A DNA stretch of 64,000 bases from Scybalousia_A sp052170555 (GCA_052170555.1 JBQNAI010000003.1:1-64000), one strand, 5' to 3'. Shown: positions 51,929 through 61,389, counted from the stretch's first letter. The notes: generated by a model not told the origin, from the sequence alone. Made by a program: numbers and translations.

Positions 51929-51993
51929 TGAAATGTTTGTAGACTTGAATATTATAAGGAATAAAAATAATTAACTAACTAAAATACAAAGTA

Positions 51994-53133
51994 ATGGATT
52001 TCAGCTTAACAAAACAAGAAAATCTGTTTTTGCAAATGATAAGGGAGTTTGCGGAGAATGAAGTTAAGCCATTGGCAGCCGAAATTGACGAACAAGAGAG
52101 ATTTCCAATGGAAACGGTAGAAAAAATGCGTAAAATAGGTATTATGGGTATCCCTATTCCCAAGCAATATGGAGGACAAGGAGGAACGACTCAGATGTAT
52201 TCTATGGCAGTGGAAGAACTATCAAAAGTTTGTGCAACCACGGGAGTAGTAGTATCATCTCATACCTCATTATGTGCAGAGCCTATATTAATATTCGGTA
52301 CAGAAGAACAGAAAATGAAGTACTTACCTAAATTATCATCAGGAGAATGGATAGGTGCCTTTGGACTTACAGAACCCAATGCGGGAACTGATGCTGCTAT
52401 GCAACAAACAACAGCCGTAGATACCGGTGATAAATGGATACTAAACGGGAACAAAATATTTATTACTAACGCTTCGTATGCAGATGTGTACGTAGTTTTT
52501 GCTATGACAGATAAAAGTCTTGGTACAAAGGGAATTAGTGCATTTATTATTGAAAAAGATTTCAAAGGATTTTCCATAGGAAAGAAAGAAAAGAAACTTG
52601 GCATACGTGGTTCTGCTACTTGCGAATTGATATTTGAAAATTGCGAGGTTCCTAAAGAAAATCTATTAGGAAAAGAGGGAAAAGGATTTAAGATAGCCAT
52701 GATAACATTAGATGGAGGTCGCCTCGGTATAGCTTCTCAAGCCTTAGGAATTGCACAAGGTGCGATGGATGAAACCGTTAAATATGTAAAGGAAAGAAAA
52801 CAATTTGGAAAAACTATAGGACAGTTTCAAAATACCCAATTCCAACTGGCAGATATGGAAACAAAAATCAATGCTGCCAGATTATTGGTTCGTAATGCTG
52901 CCTACAAAGTAGATATGGGATTGCCTCATACAAAAGAAGCTTCAATGGCTAAACTTTATGCTGCTGAGGTTGCTATGGAAATGACAACAAAAGCTATACA
53001 ATTACATGGTGGTTACGGATACACGAGGGAATATCCAGTAGAGCGTATGTTCAGAGATGCTAAAATTACAGAGATATACGAAGGGACCTCAGAGGTTCAA
53101 AGAATGGTTATTGCTGGTCATTTACTTAAATAA
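51994..53133 (+). CDS. short-chain (butyryl-type) acyl-CoA dehydrogenase
   Basis: This flavoenzyme interconverts acyl-CoA and enoyl-CoA, passing electrons to EtfAB. GAFGLTEPNAGTDAAMQQT, the FAD-binding RKQFGKTIGQFQ and the C-terminal YEGTSEVQRMVIAGHLL with the catalytic Glu match butyryl-CoA dehydrogenases. Length is 379 residues. EtfB and EtfA follow, and with the Kam proteins this suggests butyrate formation from lysine or related substrates. The start is ATG 51994. Confidence 0.93.
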   Translation: MDFSLTKQENLFLQMIREFAENEVKPLAAEIDEQERFPMETVEKMRKIGIMGIPIPKQYGGQGGTTQMYSMAVEELSKVCATTGVVVSSHTSLCAEPILIFGTEEQKMKYLPKLSSGEWIGAFGLTEPNAGTDAAMQQTTAVDTGDKWILNGNKIFITNASYADVYVVFAMTDKSLGTKGISAFIIEKDFKGFSIGKKEKKLGIRGSATCELIFENCEVPKENLLGKEGKGFKIAMITLDGGRLGIASQALGIAQGAMDETVKYVKERKQFGKTIGQFQNTQFQLADMETKINAARLLVRNAAYKVDMGLPHTKEASMAKLYAAEVAMEMTTKAIQLHGGYGYTREYPVERMFRDAKITEIYEGTSEVQRMVIAGHLLK

Positions 53134-53203
53134 TGGTTATGTCGTACAAAATAATCAGATCTTGTAGGACAGATAAGTTTTAATTAAAAGAATATATATA
53201 GAA

Positions 53204-53986
53204 ATGAATATAGTAGTTTGTATTAAACAGGTACCCGACACAACTGAGGTAAAGATTGATCCAAAGACAGGTACTTTGATAAGAGAAGGTGTTCCTAGTA
53301 TCATGAATCCTGATGATAAAGGAGGCTTGGAACTTGCCCTTAGAATGAAAGATGAATTTGGTGCTCACGTTACCGTTATTACAATGGGGTTACCACAGGC
53401 AGAAGCAATATTAAGAGAATCGTTGGCCATGGGTGTAGACCGTGCTATACTTTTAACTGATAGAAGACTTGGAGGAGCAGATACGCTTGCAACCTCTTAT
53501 GCACTTGCCGGGGCCTTACGCGAATTGAATTATGATTTTGTAATAACCGGTCGCCAAGCTATTGATGGAGATACGGCTCAAGTAGGACCCGAAATTGCGG
53601 AGCATTTAGATATTCCTCAGGTTACTTATCTAGAAGATTGTAAGTTTGATGGCAATAAAACTCTAACTATAAAAAAACAATTGGAAGACGGATACCAAAC
53701 AGTACAAGTTGATTTACCTTGCTTAGTATCAGTATTAGCATCATCGTATAAGCCACGTTATATGTCAGTGTCTGGTATTATGGAATGTTTTGATAAAAAG
53801 ATTGAAACTTGGACGATAGACAATATTAAGTGTGAGGAAGAGAAATTGGGCAAGAAAGGATCTCCTACAAATGTTAAGAAATCCTTTGCCAAGGGTCTTA
53901 AGTCCAAAGGAGAGGTATTTAAGGGTGATGTTGAGGATGCTGTTAATATTATAATAGATAAGTTAAGAGAAAAACATATTATTTAA
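53204..53986 (+). CDS. etfB: electron transfer flavoprotein beta subunit
   Basis: EtfB pairs with EtfA to carry electrons to or from the acyl-CoA dehydrogenase. NIVVCIKQVPDTTEVKIDP opens the protein, and the AMP/FAD-binding TGRQAIDGDTAQVGPEIAE is characteristic of the group that partners anaerobic butyryl-CoA dehydrogenases and may bifurcate electrons. Length is 260 residues. It lies 70 bp after the dehydrogenase gene. Confidence 0.94.
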   Translation: MNIVVCIKQVPDTTEVKIDPKTGTLIREGVPSIMNPDDKGGLELALRMKDEFGAHVTVITMGLPQAEAILRESLAMGVDRAILLTDRRLGGADTLATSYALAGALRELNYDFVITGRQAIDGDTAQVGPEIAEHLDIPQVTYLEDCKFDGNKTLTIKKQLEDGYQTVQVDLPCLVSVLASSYKPRYMSVSGIMECFDKKIETWTIDNIKCEEEKLGKKGSPTNVKKSFAKGLKSKGEVFKGDVEDAVNIIIDKLREKHII

Positions 53987-54090
53987 TTAATAGCACATAA
54001 AGGTAACATAAACAAAAAATATGTTAATATTTATGATACCGTAACGTGAATTTGATTAAATGTTACTAAACTTTTTAACAATTTAACAAG

Positions 54091-55095
54091 ATGAATAAAG
54101 AAGAATATAAGAATATATTTGTATTCGTTGAACAAAGAGAAGGCAAGATACAAAATGTGGGATTGGAATTGTTGGGAAAAGCAAGAGAATTAGCAGATAG
54201 CTTGGAGCAAGAGGTATATGGAGTTTTGTTAGGTAATAACATAAAATCTCAAGCTCAAGATTTAATATCATATGGTGCCGATAAGGTGTTGTTGGTAGAA
54301 GACGAGAGTTTGTCCGTCTATACAACAGAACCCTACACACAAGCGATATCTCAATTGATCAATGAGAAAAAACCCTCTATAGTGCTTATTGGTTCTACAA
54401 CAATAGGAAGAGATTTAGGACCACGTGTATCTGCAAGAGTAAATACAGGACTAACTGCAGATTGTACTAAATTAGAAATAAACGAAGAGGATAAAGAACT
54501 TTGGAGTACACGACCGGCTTTCGGAGGAAACTTGATGGCAACTATTGTTTGTCCTAATCATCGTCCTCAAATGAGCACCGTTCGTCCTGGAGTTATGCAA
54601 AAGATGACAAAGGATACAAATCGTAAAGGTGAAATAATAGATGTGAATATCAACTTTAATAAAGATAAGTTCAGAGTAAAAGTTCTAGAGACTGTCAAGA
54701 AAAATTCCAAGGTTGATATTACTGAGGCGAAGATTTTGGTATCAGGTGGTCGTGGTGTTGCGAATAAAGAAGGATTTAAAAAACTAGAAGACTTAGCTTT
54801 TGTATTGAAAGGGGAGGTTGCCTCATCTAGAGCAATGGTTGATGCAGGAGTAATAGACCATGAACGCCAAGTTGGACAGACAGGAAAAACAGTAAGACCT
54901 GATTTGTACATAGCTTGCGGAATTTCAGGTGCGATTCAGCATATTGCAGGTATGGAATCAAGTGAATTTATTGTAGCAATCAATAAAGATGAATTTGCTC
55001 CTATTATGCAATTAGCAGATCTTGGCATAGTAGGTGATATCAATAAAATAGTACCTATGTTAACCGAAAGGTTGAAAACAGAAATAAAAAAATAA
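54091..55095 (+). CDS. etfA: electron transfer flavoprotein alpha subunit
   Basis: EtfA binds FAD in its C-terminal domain: SGGRGVANKEGFKKLEDLA, SRAMVDAGVIDHERQVGQTG and YIACGISGAIQHIAGM are the conserved stretches. The N-terminal domain pairs with EtfB. Length is 334 residues. The gene lies 104 bp after etfB. A 21-bp repeat array follows. Confidence 0.94.
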   Translation: MNKEEYKNIFVFVEQREGKIQNVGLELLGKARELADSLEQEVYGVLLGNNIKSQAQDLISYGADKVLLVEDESLSVYTTEPYTQAISQLINEKKPSIVLIGSTTIGRDLGPRVSARVNTGLTADCTKLEINEEDKELWSTRPAFGGNLMATIVCPNHRPQMSTVRPGVMQKMTKDTNRKGEIIDVNINFNKDKFRVKVLETVKKNSKVDITEAKILVSGGRGVANKEGFKKLEDLAFVLKGEVASSRAMVDAGVIDHERQVGQTGKTVRPDLYIACGISGAIQHIAGMESSEFIVAINKDEFAPIMQLADLGIVGDINKIVPMLTERLKTEIKK

Positions 55096-55160
55096 AGAAT
55101 TAGATAGTTATTATCATAATCAAGTATTCTGTAAATAAAGTGTACTTTGTAAATAATAAA

Positions 55161-55223
55161 GTCAGACAATAATTTATTAATGTCACACTTTATTTTACGG
55201 TTGTCACATCTTATTTTCAGAGT
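55161..55223. repeat. 21-bp tandem array, three units (GTCACAC family)
   Basis: GTC begins at 55161, 55182 and 55203, exactly 21 bp apart. Units read GTCAGACAATAATTTATTAA, GTCACACTTTATTTTACGGT and GTCACATCTTATTTTCAGAG. Weaker copies (GTACTTTGTAAATAATAAA) precede them. The array lies between etfA and the transketolase gene. Confidence 0.8.
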
Positions 55224-55261
55224 ATGGAGATTGGGTTGCAACTAATGGGTTTTTATTTAAA

Positions 55262-56113
55262 ATGAATATGAAAAATATACAAGATTTACAGGACATTGCA
55301 ACACAGATACGAAGAGATGTGTTGCGTATGATTAATACCTGTGCCTCAGGACATCCGGGAGGTAGTTTGGGATGTGCAGATTTGTTTACTGCTCTTTACT
55401 TTGATAAGATGAACATAGATCCGCAACACTTCTCTCGTGAAGGTAAGGGAGAGGATATGTTCTTTTTGTCAATAGGACATATAGCTCCCGTGTGGTATAG
55501 TGCATTAGCAAGAAGAGGTTTCTTTGATATTAAGGAACTGTCTACACTTCGTCAATTAGGTTCTCGTTTGCAGGGTCATCCTTCATATCACAGTCACCTA
55601 CCAGGTATTCGTGCCGCGTCAGGGTCGCTTGGACAAGGAATGAGTGTGGCAATAGGTGCAGCCTTAGCCAAAAAGCTTTATAACGATACCAACCTTGTCT
55701 ATTCCTTGCATGGAGACGGAGAGTTGGAAGAAGGACAAATTTGGGAGGCTGTTATGTTTGCCGGAGCAAACAAAGTAGACAATTTGATAAGTATCATAGA
55801 TAATAATGGCGTTCAGATAGATGGTAGATGCAAAGATATTTGCGGTGTTACTAATTTAAAAGAAAAATTCTTAGCTTTTGGCTGGGAGGTTTTTGAATGC
55901 AACGGTAATGATATGCAGGAGTTACTTCGCATCTTGGAAGAGTGTAAACAGCATAGCCATAAAGGACGACCGATTGTACTTATCATGCACACAAAAATGG
56001 GCTTTGGTGTCGATTTTATGGAGGACAATAACAATTGGCATGGTAAAGCACCTAATGATGATCAGACAAAAAAAGCATTATCTCAACTAAAAGAGACTTT
56101 GGGTGATTATTGA
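55262..56113 (+). CDS. transketolase, N-terminal subunit
   Basis: This is the thiamine-diphosphate-binding half of a split transketolase. SGHPGGSLGCADLFTALYF and the TPP motif SLHGDGELEEGQIWEA ... SIIDNNGVQIDG are diagnostic. The enzyme moves two-carbon units between sugar phosphates. Length is 283 residues. The C-terminal half is encoded at 57551-58504 with a von Willebrand A gene between the two, so all three are probably one operon. Confidence 0.93.
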   Translation: MNMKNIQDLQDIATQIRRDVLRMINTCASGHPGGSLGCADLFTALYFDKMNIDPQHFSREGKGEDMFFLSIGHIAPVWYSALARRGFFDIKELSTLRQLGSRLQGHPSYHSHLPGIRAASGSLGQGMSVAIGAALAKKLYNDTNLVYSLHGDGELEEGQIWEAVMFAGANKVDNLISIIDNNGVQIDGRCKDICGVTNLKEKFLAFGWEVFECNGNDMQELLRILEECKQHSHKGRPIVLIMHTKMGFGVDFMEDNNNWHGKAPNDDQTKKALSQLKETLGDY

Positions 56114-56122
56114 TAATGATGT

Positions 56123-57541
56123 ATGAAATTCTCATTTACTAAACATATATTCATCTTAGTAGTTGTTATTTGGCCCTATATTTTGTTTTCTCAGACTAAT
56201 GACAATACTATGGTTTATAAACAAAATACAGAAAAAACACGTATTTTGTTTATCCTAGATTGTTCTCATAGTATGAATGAGAAATGGCAAAGCGATACTA
56301 AGATTAGAATCACTCAAACCTTACTTTCCAACATTATAGATTCGCTTAGTTCTTATAGTAATGTGGAATGTGCTTTGAGAGTATTTGGTAATGAAAAAGA
56401 ATATACTGTCGGCGATTGCGATGACACACATCTAATAGTTCCTTTTTATCGTCTGAACAGCGATAACATAAAAGCAAAACTCAAAACCTTACTTGCTAGA
56501 GGAACTTGCTCTGTTGTCAGGTCTCTAATGAGGAGTGCAGAAGATTTTCCTAAGGATGGAAATAGTCGCAATATAATTGTAATGATTGTTGATAATATAG
56601 ATAAGTGTGATGGCGACATAGAAACAGTTTCTTCTTCCATGCAAAAACGAGGTAAGTACATTAAGCCTTTTATCATTGGCATTAGCAAGGGGATGAAGAA
56701 CAATTATGAAAGTTGTGGTACATATTACGAGACAAAAGGAGAGGTTGATTTTTCAAAAGCATTAAATACTATTATTAAACAGATTCTTCATAATACTACG
56801 GTACAGATTAACCTTTTAAATGTCAAAAATGAAAGTACTGAAACTAATATTCCTCTTATGTTTTATGACTCGGAAAGTCATCTTTTGCGTTATTCATTTA
56901 TCCATACATTCAATTCAAATGGAAAAAGTGATACTTTACAGATAGACCCTTTGATAAAATATGATATAGTTGCAATGACTATTCCTCCTGTTGAGAAAAA
57001 AAACATATCTTTCTCCACCGGAGAACATTCTGTAATCAATCTATCCACACCACAAGGGATATTGTTTATTAAATATACAGATAACAGTAAAACTTTTACT
57101 TTAAAAAATTATCCCATTATTGTAAAGAAATCAGGAAACAAAGAAAGTATCAATATCCAACAACTAAACAGCAAAGAGAATTATCTTGTTGGAAAGTATG
57201 ACTTGGAAGTTATGACATTGCCTCGTTTAAATATTGATTCGGTTGAAGTATCACAAAGTTCAACGACTATAATTGAAATACCGCAGCCTGGCACTTTGAA
57301 AATAGATAAACATAAAACCGATATAGTGGGTAGTATTTTTGTAAAGAAAAATGGAAAAACGGAATGGGTCTGTAACATCAAAGAAAGTAGTTTAAAAGAA
57401 ACCTTAGATTTGTTGCCGGGAGAATATATAATTGTTGCAAAGAGTAGAGATTCATTGCAAACAACTCAAAGTATTGTACAAGAAATAAAAATAGAATCAA
57501 ATAAAACAACAAACATATCATTGTTTGGCAAAATAAAATAA
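56123..57541 (+). CDS. secreted von Willebrand factor A domain protein
   Basis: A signal peptide (HIFILVVVIWPYILFSQ) leads into a vWA domain of about 200 residues. Its metal-ion-dependent adhesion motif D-x-S-x-S is D46-C-S48-H-S50 in LFILDCSHSMNEKW. The remaining 230 residues look like beta-sandwich repeats with no recognised family. It should act in the periplasm or at the surface, perhaps binding a protein partner. Its position inside a transketolase operon (9 bp from each half) has no obvious functional reason. Confidence 0.82.
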   Translation: MKFSFTKHIFILVVVIWPYILFSQTNDNTMVYKQNTEKTRILFILDCSHSMNEKWQSDTKIRITQTLLSNIIDSLSSYSNVECALRVFGNEKEYTVGDCDDTHLIVPFYRLNSDNIKAKLKTLLARGTCSVVRSLMRSAEDFPKDGNSRNIIVMIVDNIDKCDGDIETVSSSMQKRGKYIKPFIIGISKGMKNNYESCGTYYETKGEVDFSKALNTIIKQILHNTTVQINLLNVKNESTETNIPLMFYDSESHLLRYSFIHTFNSNGKSDTLQIDPLIKYDIVAMTIPPVEKKNISFSTGEHSVINLSTPQGILFIKYTDNSKTFTLKNYPIIVKKSGNKESINIQQLNSKENYLVGKYDLEVMTLPRLNIDSVEVSQSSTTIIEIPQPGTLKIDKHKTDIVGSIFVKKNGKTEWVCNIKESSLKETLDLLPGEYIIVAKSRDSLQTTQSIVQEIKIESNKTTNISLFGKIK

Positions 57542-57550
57542 AAAATAAAA

Positions 57551-58504
57551 ATGAAAGAGTATCAAATCCTTGGAGAAAAAGACACTCGTAGCGGATTTGC
57601 TGAGGGTCTTTTACAAGCAGGAAAAGAAAATGAGGATGTGGTTGTCCTATGTGCTGACTTAACCCCTAGTGTCCGTATGGATTTATTCGCAAATGAATTT
57701 CCTAATCGTTTTTTTCAGGTGGGCATTGCGGAAAGTAATATGGTAAGTATTGCATCAGGTATGGCATTGAGTGGTAAAATTCCTTTTGTTGGGTCATTTG
57801 CAGCATTTTCTACCGGAAGGACTTATGATCAGATACGCCAGAGTGTAGCATATTCTGATACTAATGTAAAGATTGCAGGTTCTCATGCAGGAATTACACT
57901 TGGTGAAGATGGAGCTACACATCAGATTTTGGAGGATATAGGTCTTATGAGGATGTTACCGAAGATGGTTGTCTTAAATCCTTGCGATTTCAATCAAACG
58001 AAACAAGCGACTTTAGCAGCTGCACGATATAACGGACCGGTGTATATACGTTACGGACGCCCTAAGGTACCTAATTTTATACCAGAGAACATGCCTTTTG
58101 TGATAGGTAAAGCTATTACATTAAATGAAGGAAAGGACGTATCAATTTTTGCAACAGGTCATTTGGTTTGGCAATCCTTACAAGCATGCAAACAATTGGA
58201 GGTAGAGGGTATTAGTGCTGAAATAATAAATATACATACTATTAAACCATTAGATTGTGAAACAATATTGAATTCCGTAAAGAAAACGGGTTGTGTGGTA
58301 TCTTGTGAAGAACATATGCATAATGGAGGATTAGGAGATGCTATTGCACAACTTTTAGTTAAAAATTATCCTACTCCTATGGAATTTGTAGGTATTGATG
58401 ATGAATTCGGGCAAAGTGGACAACCAATGCAACTGATGGAACATTATCATTTAATGGCTAATGACATAGTAAAAGCAGTCAAAAAGGTAATCAAAAGGAA
58501 ATAA
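57551..58504 (+). CDS. transketolase, C-terminal subunit
   Basis: This is the pyrimidine-binding and C-terminal half of the split enzyme. DTRSGFAEGLLQAG, the conserved Glu region FQVGIAESNMVSIASGMALS, and SHAGITLGEDGATHQILEDI are characteristic. Length is 317 residues. It pairs with the N-terminal subunit 1.4 kb upstream. Confidence 0.93.
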   Translation: MKEYQILGEKDTRSGFAEGLLQAGKENEDVVVLCADLTPSVRMDLFANEFPNRFFQVGIAESNMVSIASGMALSGKIPFVGSFAAFSTGRTYDQIRQSVAYSDTNVKIAGSHAGITLGEDGATHQILEDIGLMRMLPKMVVLNPCDFNQTKQATLAAARYNGPVYIRYGRPKVPNFIPENMPFVIGKAITLNEGKDVSIFATGHLVWQSLQACKQLEVEGISAEIINIHTIKPLDCETILNSVKKTGCVVSCEEHMHNGGLGDAIAQLLVKNYPTPMEFVGIDDEFGQSGQPMQLMEHYHLMANDIVKAVKKVIKRK

Positions 58505-58597
58505 TGGTGAATTACTTATAAACAATGCTCATTTAAGATAATTGGATGTTAATCGTCCAACACGGTATTTGTTTGTTGGTAACTGGTATTGTAAAAA

Positions 58598-58654
58598 AAG
58601 ATACATAAATATTGCATATACCTATTTCAAGTCGGAAATAGGTTTCGGTATCTT
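58598..58654 (+). terminator. two-level hairpin downstream of the transketolase operon
   Basis: An inner hairpin CCTATTTC (58621-58628) / GAAATAGG (58635-58642) has a 6-nt loop. Outer arms AAGATAC (58598-58604) and GTATCTT (58648-58654) enclose it. It probably ends the transketolase transcript, although no long T-run follows. Confidence 0.5.
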
Positions 58655-58665
58655 CTTAAAAAGAT

Positions 58666-58673
58666 TACTTTTG
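58666..58673 (+). promoter_or_regulatory. -7 box in the 58.5-59.1 kb gap
   Basis: TACTTTTG matches TAnnTTTG. The nearest gene start is 390 bp downstream, so the box may serve a small RNA or a very long leader. Confidence 0.45.
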
Positions 58674-58679
58674 CAAAGT

Positions 58680-58763
58680 TTTTTGTATTCATTGTCATAA
58701 GTAATTGATCATATCTGATTAAAGGGTGTGACTTTGTGTGAATTGGAGTTATGCCCTTTTTGA
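58680..58763 (+). ncRNA. possible small RNA ending in a 12-bp hairpin
   Basis: After the -7 box, AAAGGGTGTGAC (58721-58732) can pair with GTTATGCCCTTT (58748-58759) over 12 positions including G-U pairs, and T residues follow. Promoter, about 80 nt and terminator-like hairpin repeat the layout seen at 167-277. No family was recognised. Confidence 0.35.
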
Positions 58764-58804
58764 TAAAAAAATAAAATATAGCATACCGTAAGACTAAAAT
58801 GCAT

Positions 58805-58852
58805 GATTAGTAAATTATCTCTTGATACTAACAAATTAAAGTACAAGATTAG
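58805..58852. repeat. weak 21-bp-phase repeat
   Basis: GATTAG occurs at 58805 and 58847, 42 bp apart, with a related GATACTA between. On the minus strand GTACTTTAATTTGTTAGTAT resembles the GTCTCACTTTAATTTATTAA family. This copy is strongly diverged and may be chance. Confidence 0.3.
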
Positions 58853-59064
58853 TTTTATCAATATCGCTAATAGGGAATCAAGGTATAAATTATATACAAT
58901 TGTCACGACAAAAGACCATATACAATAAAATAACATCTTAATAAAATCACTATTAGTGAGAGGGGATAATGGATTGTTTGGAAAATTAAACACAAAAGGA
59001 TGCCTTGTGAAACAACTTAGAGAGAGAAATTTTAAAATTTTTCAGAATAAACTTTCAATTAAGA

Positions 59065-61287
59065 ATGGGAAAAAGTGATATAAATATGGTGAATTATGAA
59101 GATAATCCAGAATTATCTCTTGCTTTCCAATACATTGAACAAACTAATCAAAATATTTTCTTAACCGGCAAAGCTGGGACAGGAAAAACTACTTTTTTGC
59201 GGAATTTAACAAAAACAATATCCAAACGTTTTGTAATACTTGCCCCAACAGGGGTGGCAGCATTACAAGCAGGAGGAGTTACTTTACATTCCTTTTTCCA
59301 ATTACCTTTTCATATTTATATACCTAATACAAAAGCTCAAACCAAGCGTTTTACCAAACAAAAAATAAACCTTATTCGCTCTTTGGACTTGATAATCATA
59401 GATGAAATTTCAATGGTTAGATGTGACATCCTTGATGAAGTAGATTATTTATTAAAACATTTTCGATACAATTCATACAACAAACCTTTTGGAGGCGTAC
59501 AGTTGTTGCTTATTGGGGATTTGTCGCAACTACCACCAGTATTCAGCGAGACGGAGGCAGAGATATTGTCACAATATTACAAATCTTTTTATTTCTTTGG
59601 CTCACTTGCTTTGCAACAGTCTGAATATATTACAATTACATTGCAACGTATTTATCGGCAAAAAGAAGAGAATTTCATCAATATTCTTAATGCTGTTAGA
59701 GACAATCACATTACGCCAGAAATCATAGAAAATTTAAATGCAAGATGGCAACCAAATGTAGCAGAACATATACCCGATGGATTTATTGTCCTTTGCACTC
59801 ATAATAATCAAGCAGACGGCATAAATGTATCAAAACTTAAAGCATTAAATAGCAAAGAAAAAACTTATTGTGCAGAAATTGAAGGTGACTTTCCGCAAAG
59901 CATGTTCCCAAATGGAGAGAAATTATCTTTGAAAGTAGGATCGCAAGTTATGTTTTTAAAAAATGATTATTCTAACGGCAATGAATATAAGAGTGATTCT
60001 CAACGTAATGATTCTTCCTTTCAAATTAAGGAAAAAAGATATTATAATGGGAAAATAGGAAAAATAAAAGCATTGGAGAATGATTATATTGCAGTAACAT
60101 GTGAAAAGGATGATAAAGAGATTGTTGTAGAGAAATATGTTTGGGAAAATATCCATTATGTAATAGATAAAAAGACTAAAGCTATTAAAGAAGAAATTTT
60201 AGGAACATTTAGACAATTTCCTCTGAAACTTGCCTGGGCAGTAACTATTCATAAATCGCAAGGACTAACTTTTGATAAGGTTATAATTAATTCCAATAGA
60301 GCTTTTTCACATGGGCAAGTTTACGTAGCTCTCTCCCGTTGCAAAACATTAGATGGTATAATTCTAACAGATAGATTCAAAACTTCCAGTATAATTTTGG
60401 ATCATAAAGTAACAAAGTTTAATTCAGAACAAGCTCTGCATCAACCCAACCAAGCCACATTGCACATTGCAGAACAATCCTTCCTTATTGAAAATATTAT
60501 ATCTATTTTTGATTTTACAACGCTAACAAACAATCTTTTGAGATTGGACAAACTAACAAAGAAATCTATTACAAAACTTTTTCCCCATAAAAGTAGGCAA
60601 ATATTATCTATAATAAATAACTACATAAAAGAGATAGGGGAGGTGTCTGATAAATTCATAATCTGGATTAGTAAATATGATAAATCAATCAGTTTAAATT
60701 CTCAAATTATTAAACAATGTATTGACAAATGTTTAAATGGTAAAACTTATTTTCTAAACAAAATTACAGTCATCAACGAGTTAATTTTTATTTTATTAAA
60801 TATTGAATTAGATAATGAACACGATAATGCGGAATTTAAGGACATAATTGGTCATATTGCTATAGAAAAGGAAATAAAATATAGAATTCTCACTTTTTTT
60901 GATGATACTTTTTCATCATCAACCTATTTAAAGATACGAAATTCCATACTTGTTGAAGGTAATTCACTGGAATTAAGCTCTATATTTCAAGAAAAATATA
61001 TTAATAAAGAAAAGAAAACAATAAATAACAAACAAAAAACAATAGAATCCAATAGTGATGTATTGGATACTGAACTATTTGAAATACTACGCCAATGGAG
61101 AAAATCTAAAGCGGACGAAATAAAAATGCCAGTTTTTTTCATCATATCACAAAAAGGATTGATTTCTTTGACGAATAAAAAACCAAAAACAAAAGAACAA
61201 TTCACTAACCTAAAAGGATTGGGTAAGAAAAAATTTGATAAATACGGCGAAGAAATACTCAAAATCATTAAAGAATATTGTCATTAA
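59065..61287 (+). CDS. Pif1-like helicase with C-terminal HRDC domain
   Basis: This superfamily 1B helicase is related to Pif1/RecD. Walker A is FLTGKAGTGKTTFLRNL, followed by LAPTGVAALQAGGVTLHSFF, Walker B IIIDEISMV, LIGDLSQLPP, and the late motif AWAVTIHKSQGLTFDKVIIN with VALSRCKTLDG. Residues about 670-740 form an HRDC domain (LRQWRKSKADEIKMPVFFII, LKGLGKKKFDKYGEEIL) that helps bind DNA. Pif1 helicases unwind 5'-3', including G-quadruplexes. Length is 740 residues; the gene stands alone. Confidence 0.9.
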   Translation: MGKSDINMVNYEDNPELSLAFQYIEQTNQNIFLTGKAGTGKTTFLRNLTKTISKRFVILAPTGVAALQAGGVTLHSFFQLPFHIYIPNTKAQTKRFTKQKINLIRSLDLIIIDEISMVRCDILDEVDYLLKHFRYNSYNKPFGGVQLLLIGDLSQLPPVFSETEAEILSQYYKSFYFFGSLALQQSEYITITLQRIYRQKEENFINILNAVRDNHITPEIIENLNARWQPNVAEHIPDGFIVLCTHNNQADGINVSKLKALNSKEKTYCAEIEGDFPQSMFPNGEKLSLKVGSQVMFLKNDYSNGNEYKSDSQRNDSSFQIKEKRYYNGKIGKIKALENDYIAVTCEKDDKEIVVEKYVWENIHYVIDKKTKAIKEEILGTFRQFPLKLAWAVTIHKSQGLTFDKVIINSNRAFSHGQVYVALSRCKTLDGIILTDRFKTSSIILDHKVTKFNSEQALHQPNQATLHIAEQSFLIENIISIFDFTTLTNNLLRLDKLTKKSITKLFPHKSRQILSIINNYIKEIGEVSDKFIIWISKYDKSISLNSQIIKQCIDKCLNGKTYFLNKITVINELIFILLNIELDNEHDNAEFKDIIGHIAIEKEIKYRILTFFDDTFSSSTYLKIRNSILVEGNSLELSSIFQEKYINKEKKTINNKQKTIESNSDVLDTELFEILRQWRKSKADEIKMPVFFIISQKGLISLTNKKPKTKEQFTNLKGLGKKKFDKYGEEILKIIKEYCH

Positions 61288-61323
61288 AAATATTACTATT
61301 ATCAAGTTGTTAACATATAATTA

Positions 61324-61389
61324 GACATTGAAATAAAATATATAGGTTTGGTTAGATTAAAGTGGGACATTAATAAATTAAAGTGAGAC
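61324..61389. repeat. 21-bp-phase repeat (GTGGGAC family, reverse orientation)
   Basis: GAC closes units at 61366-61368 (AGTGGGAC) and 61387-61389 (AGTGAGAC), exactly 21 bp apart, with a weaker TTAGAC 42 bp earlier. The stretch ATTAAAGTGGGACATTAATA is identical to part of 34.68-34.70 kb. It lies in the 688-bp gap after the helicase gene. Confidence 0.7.
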
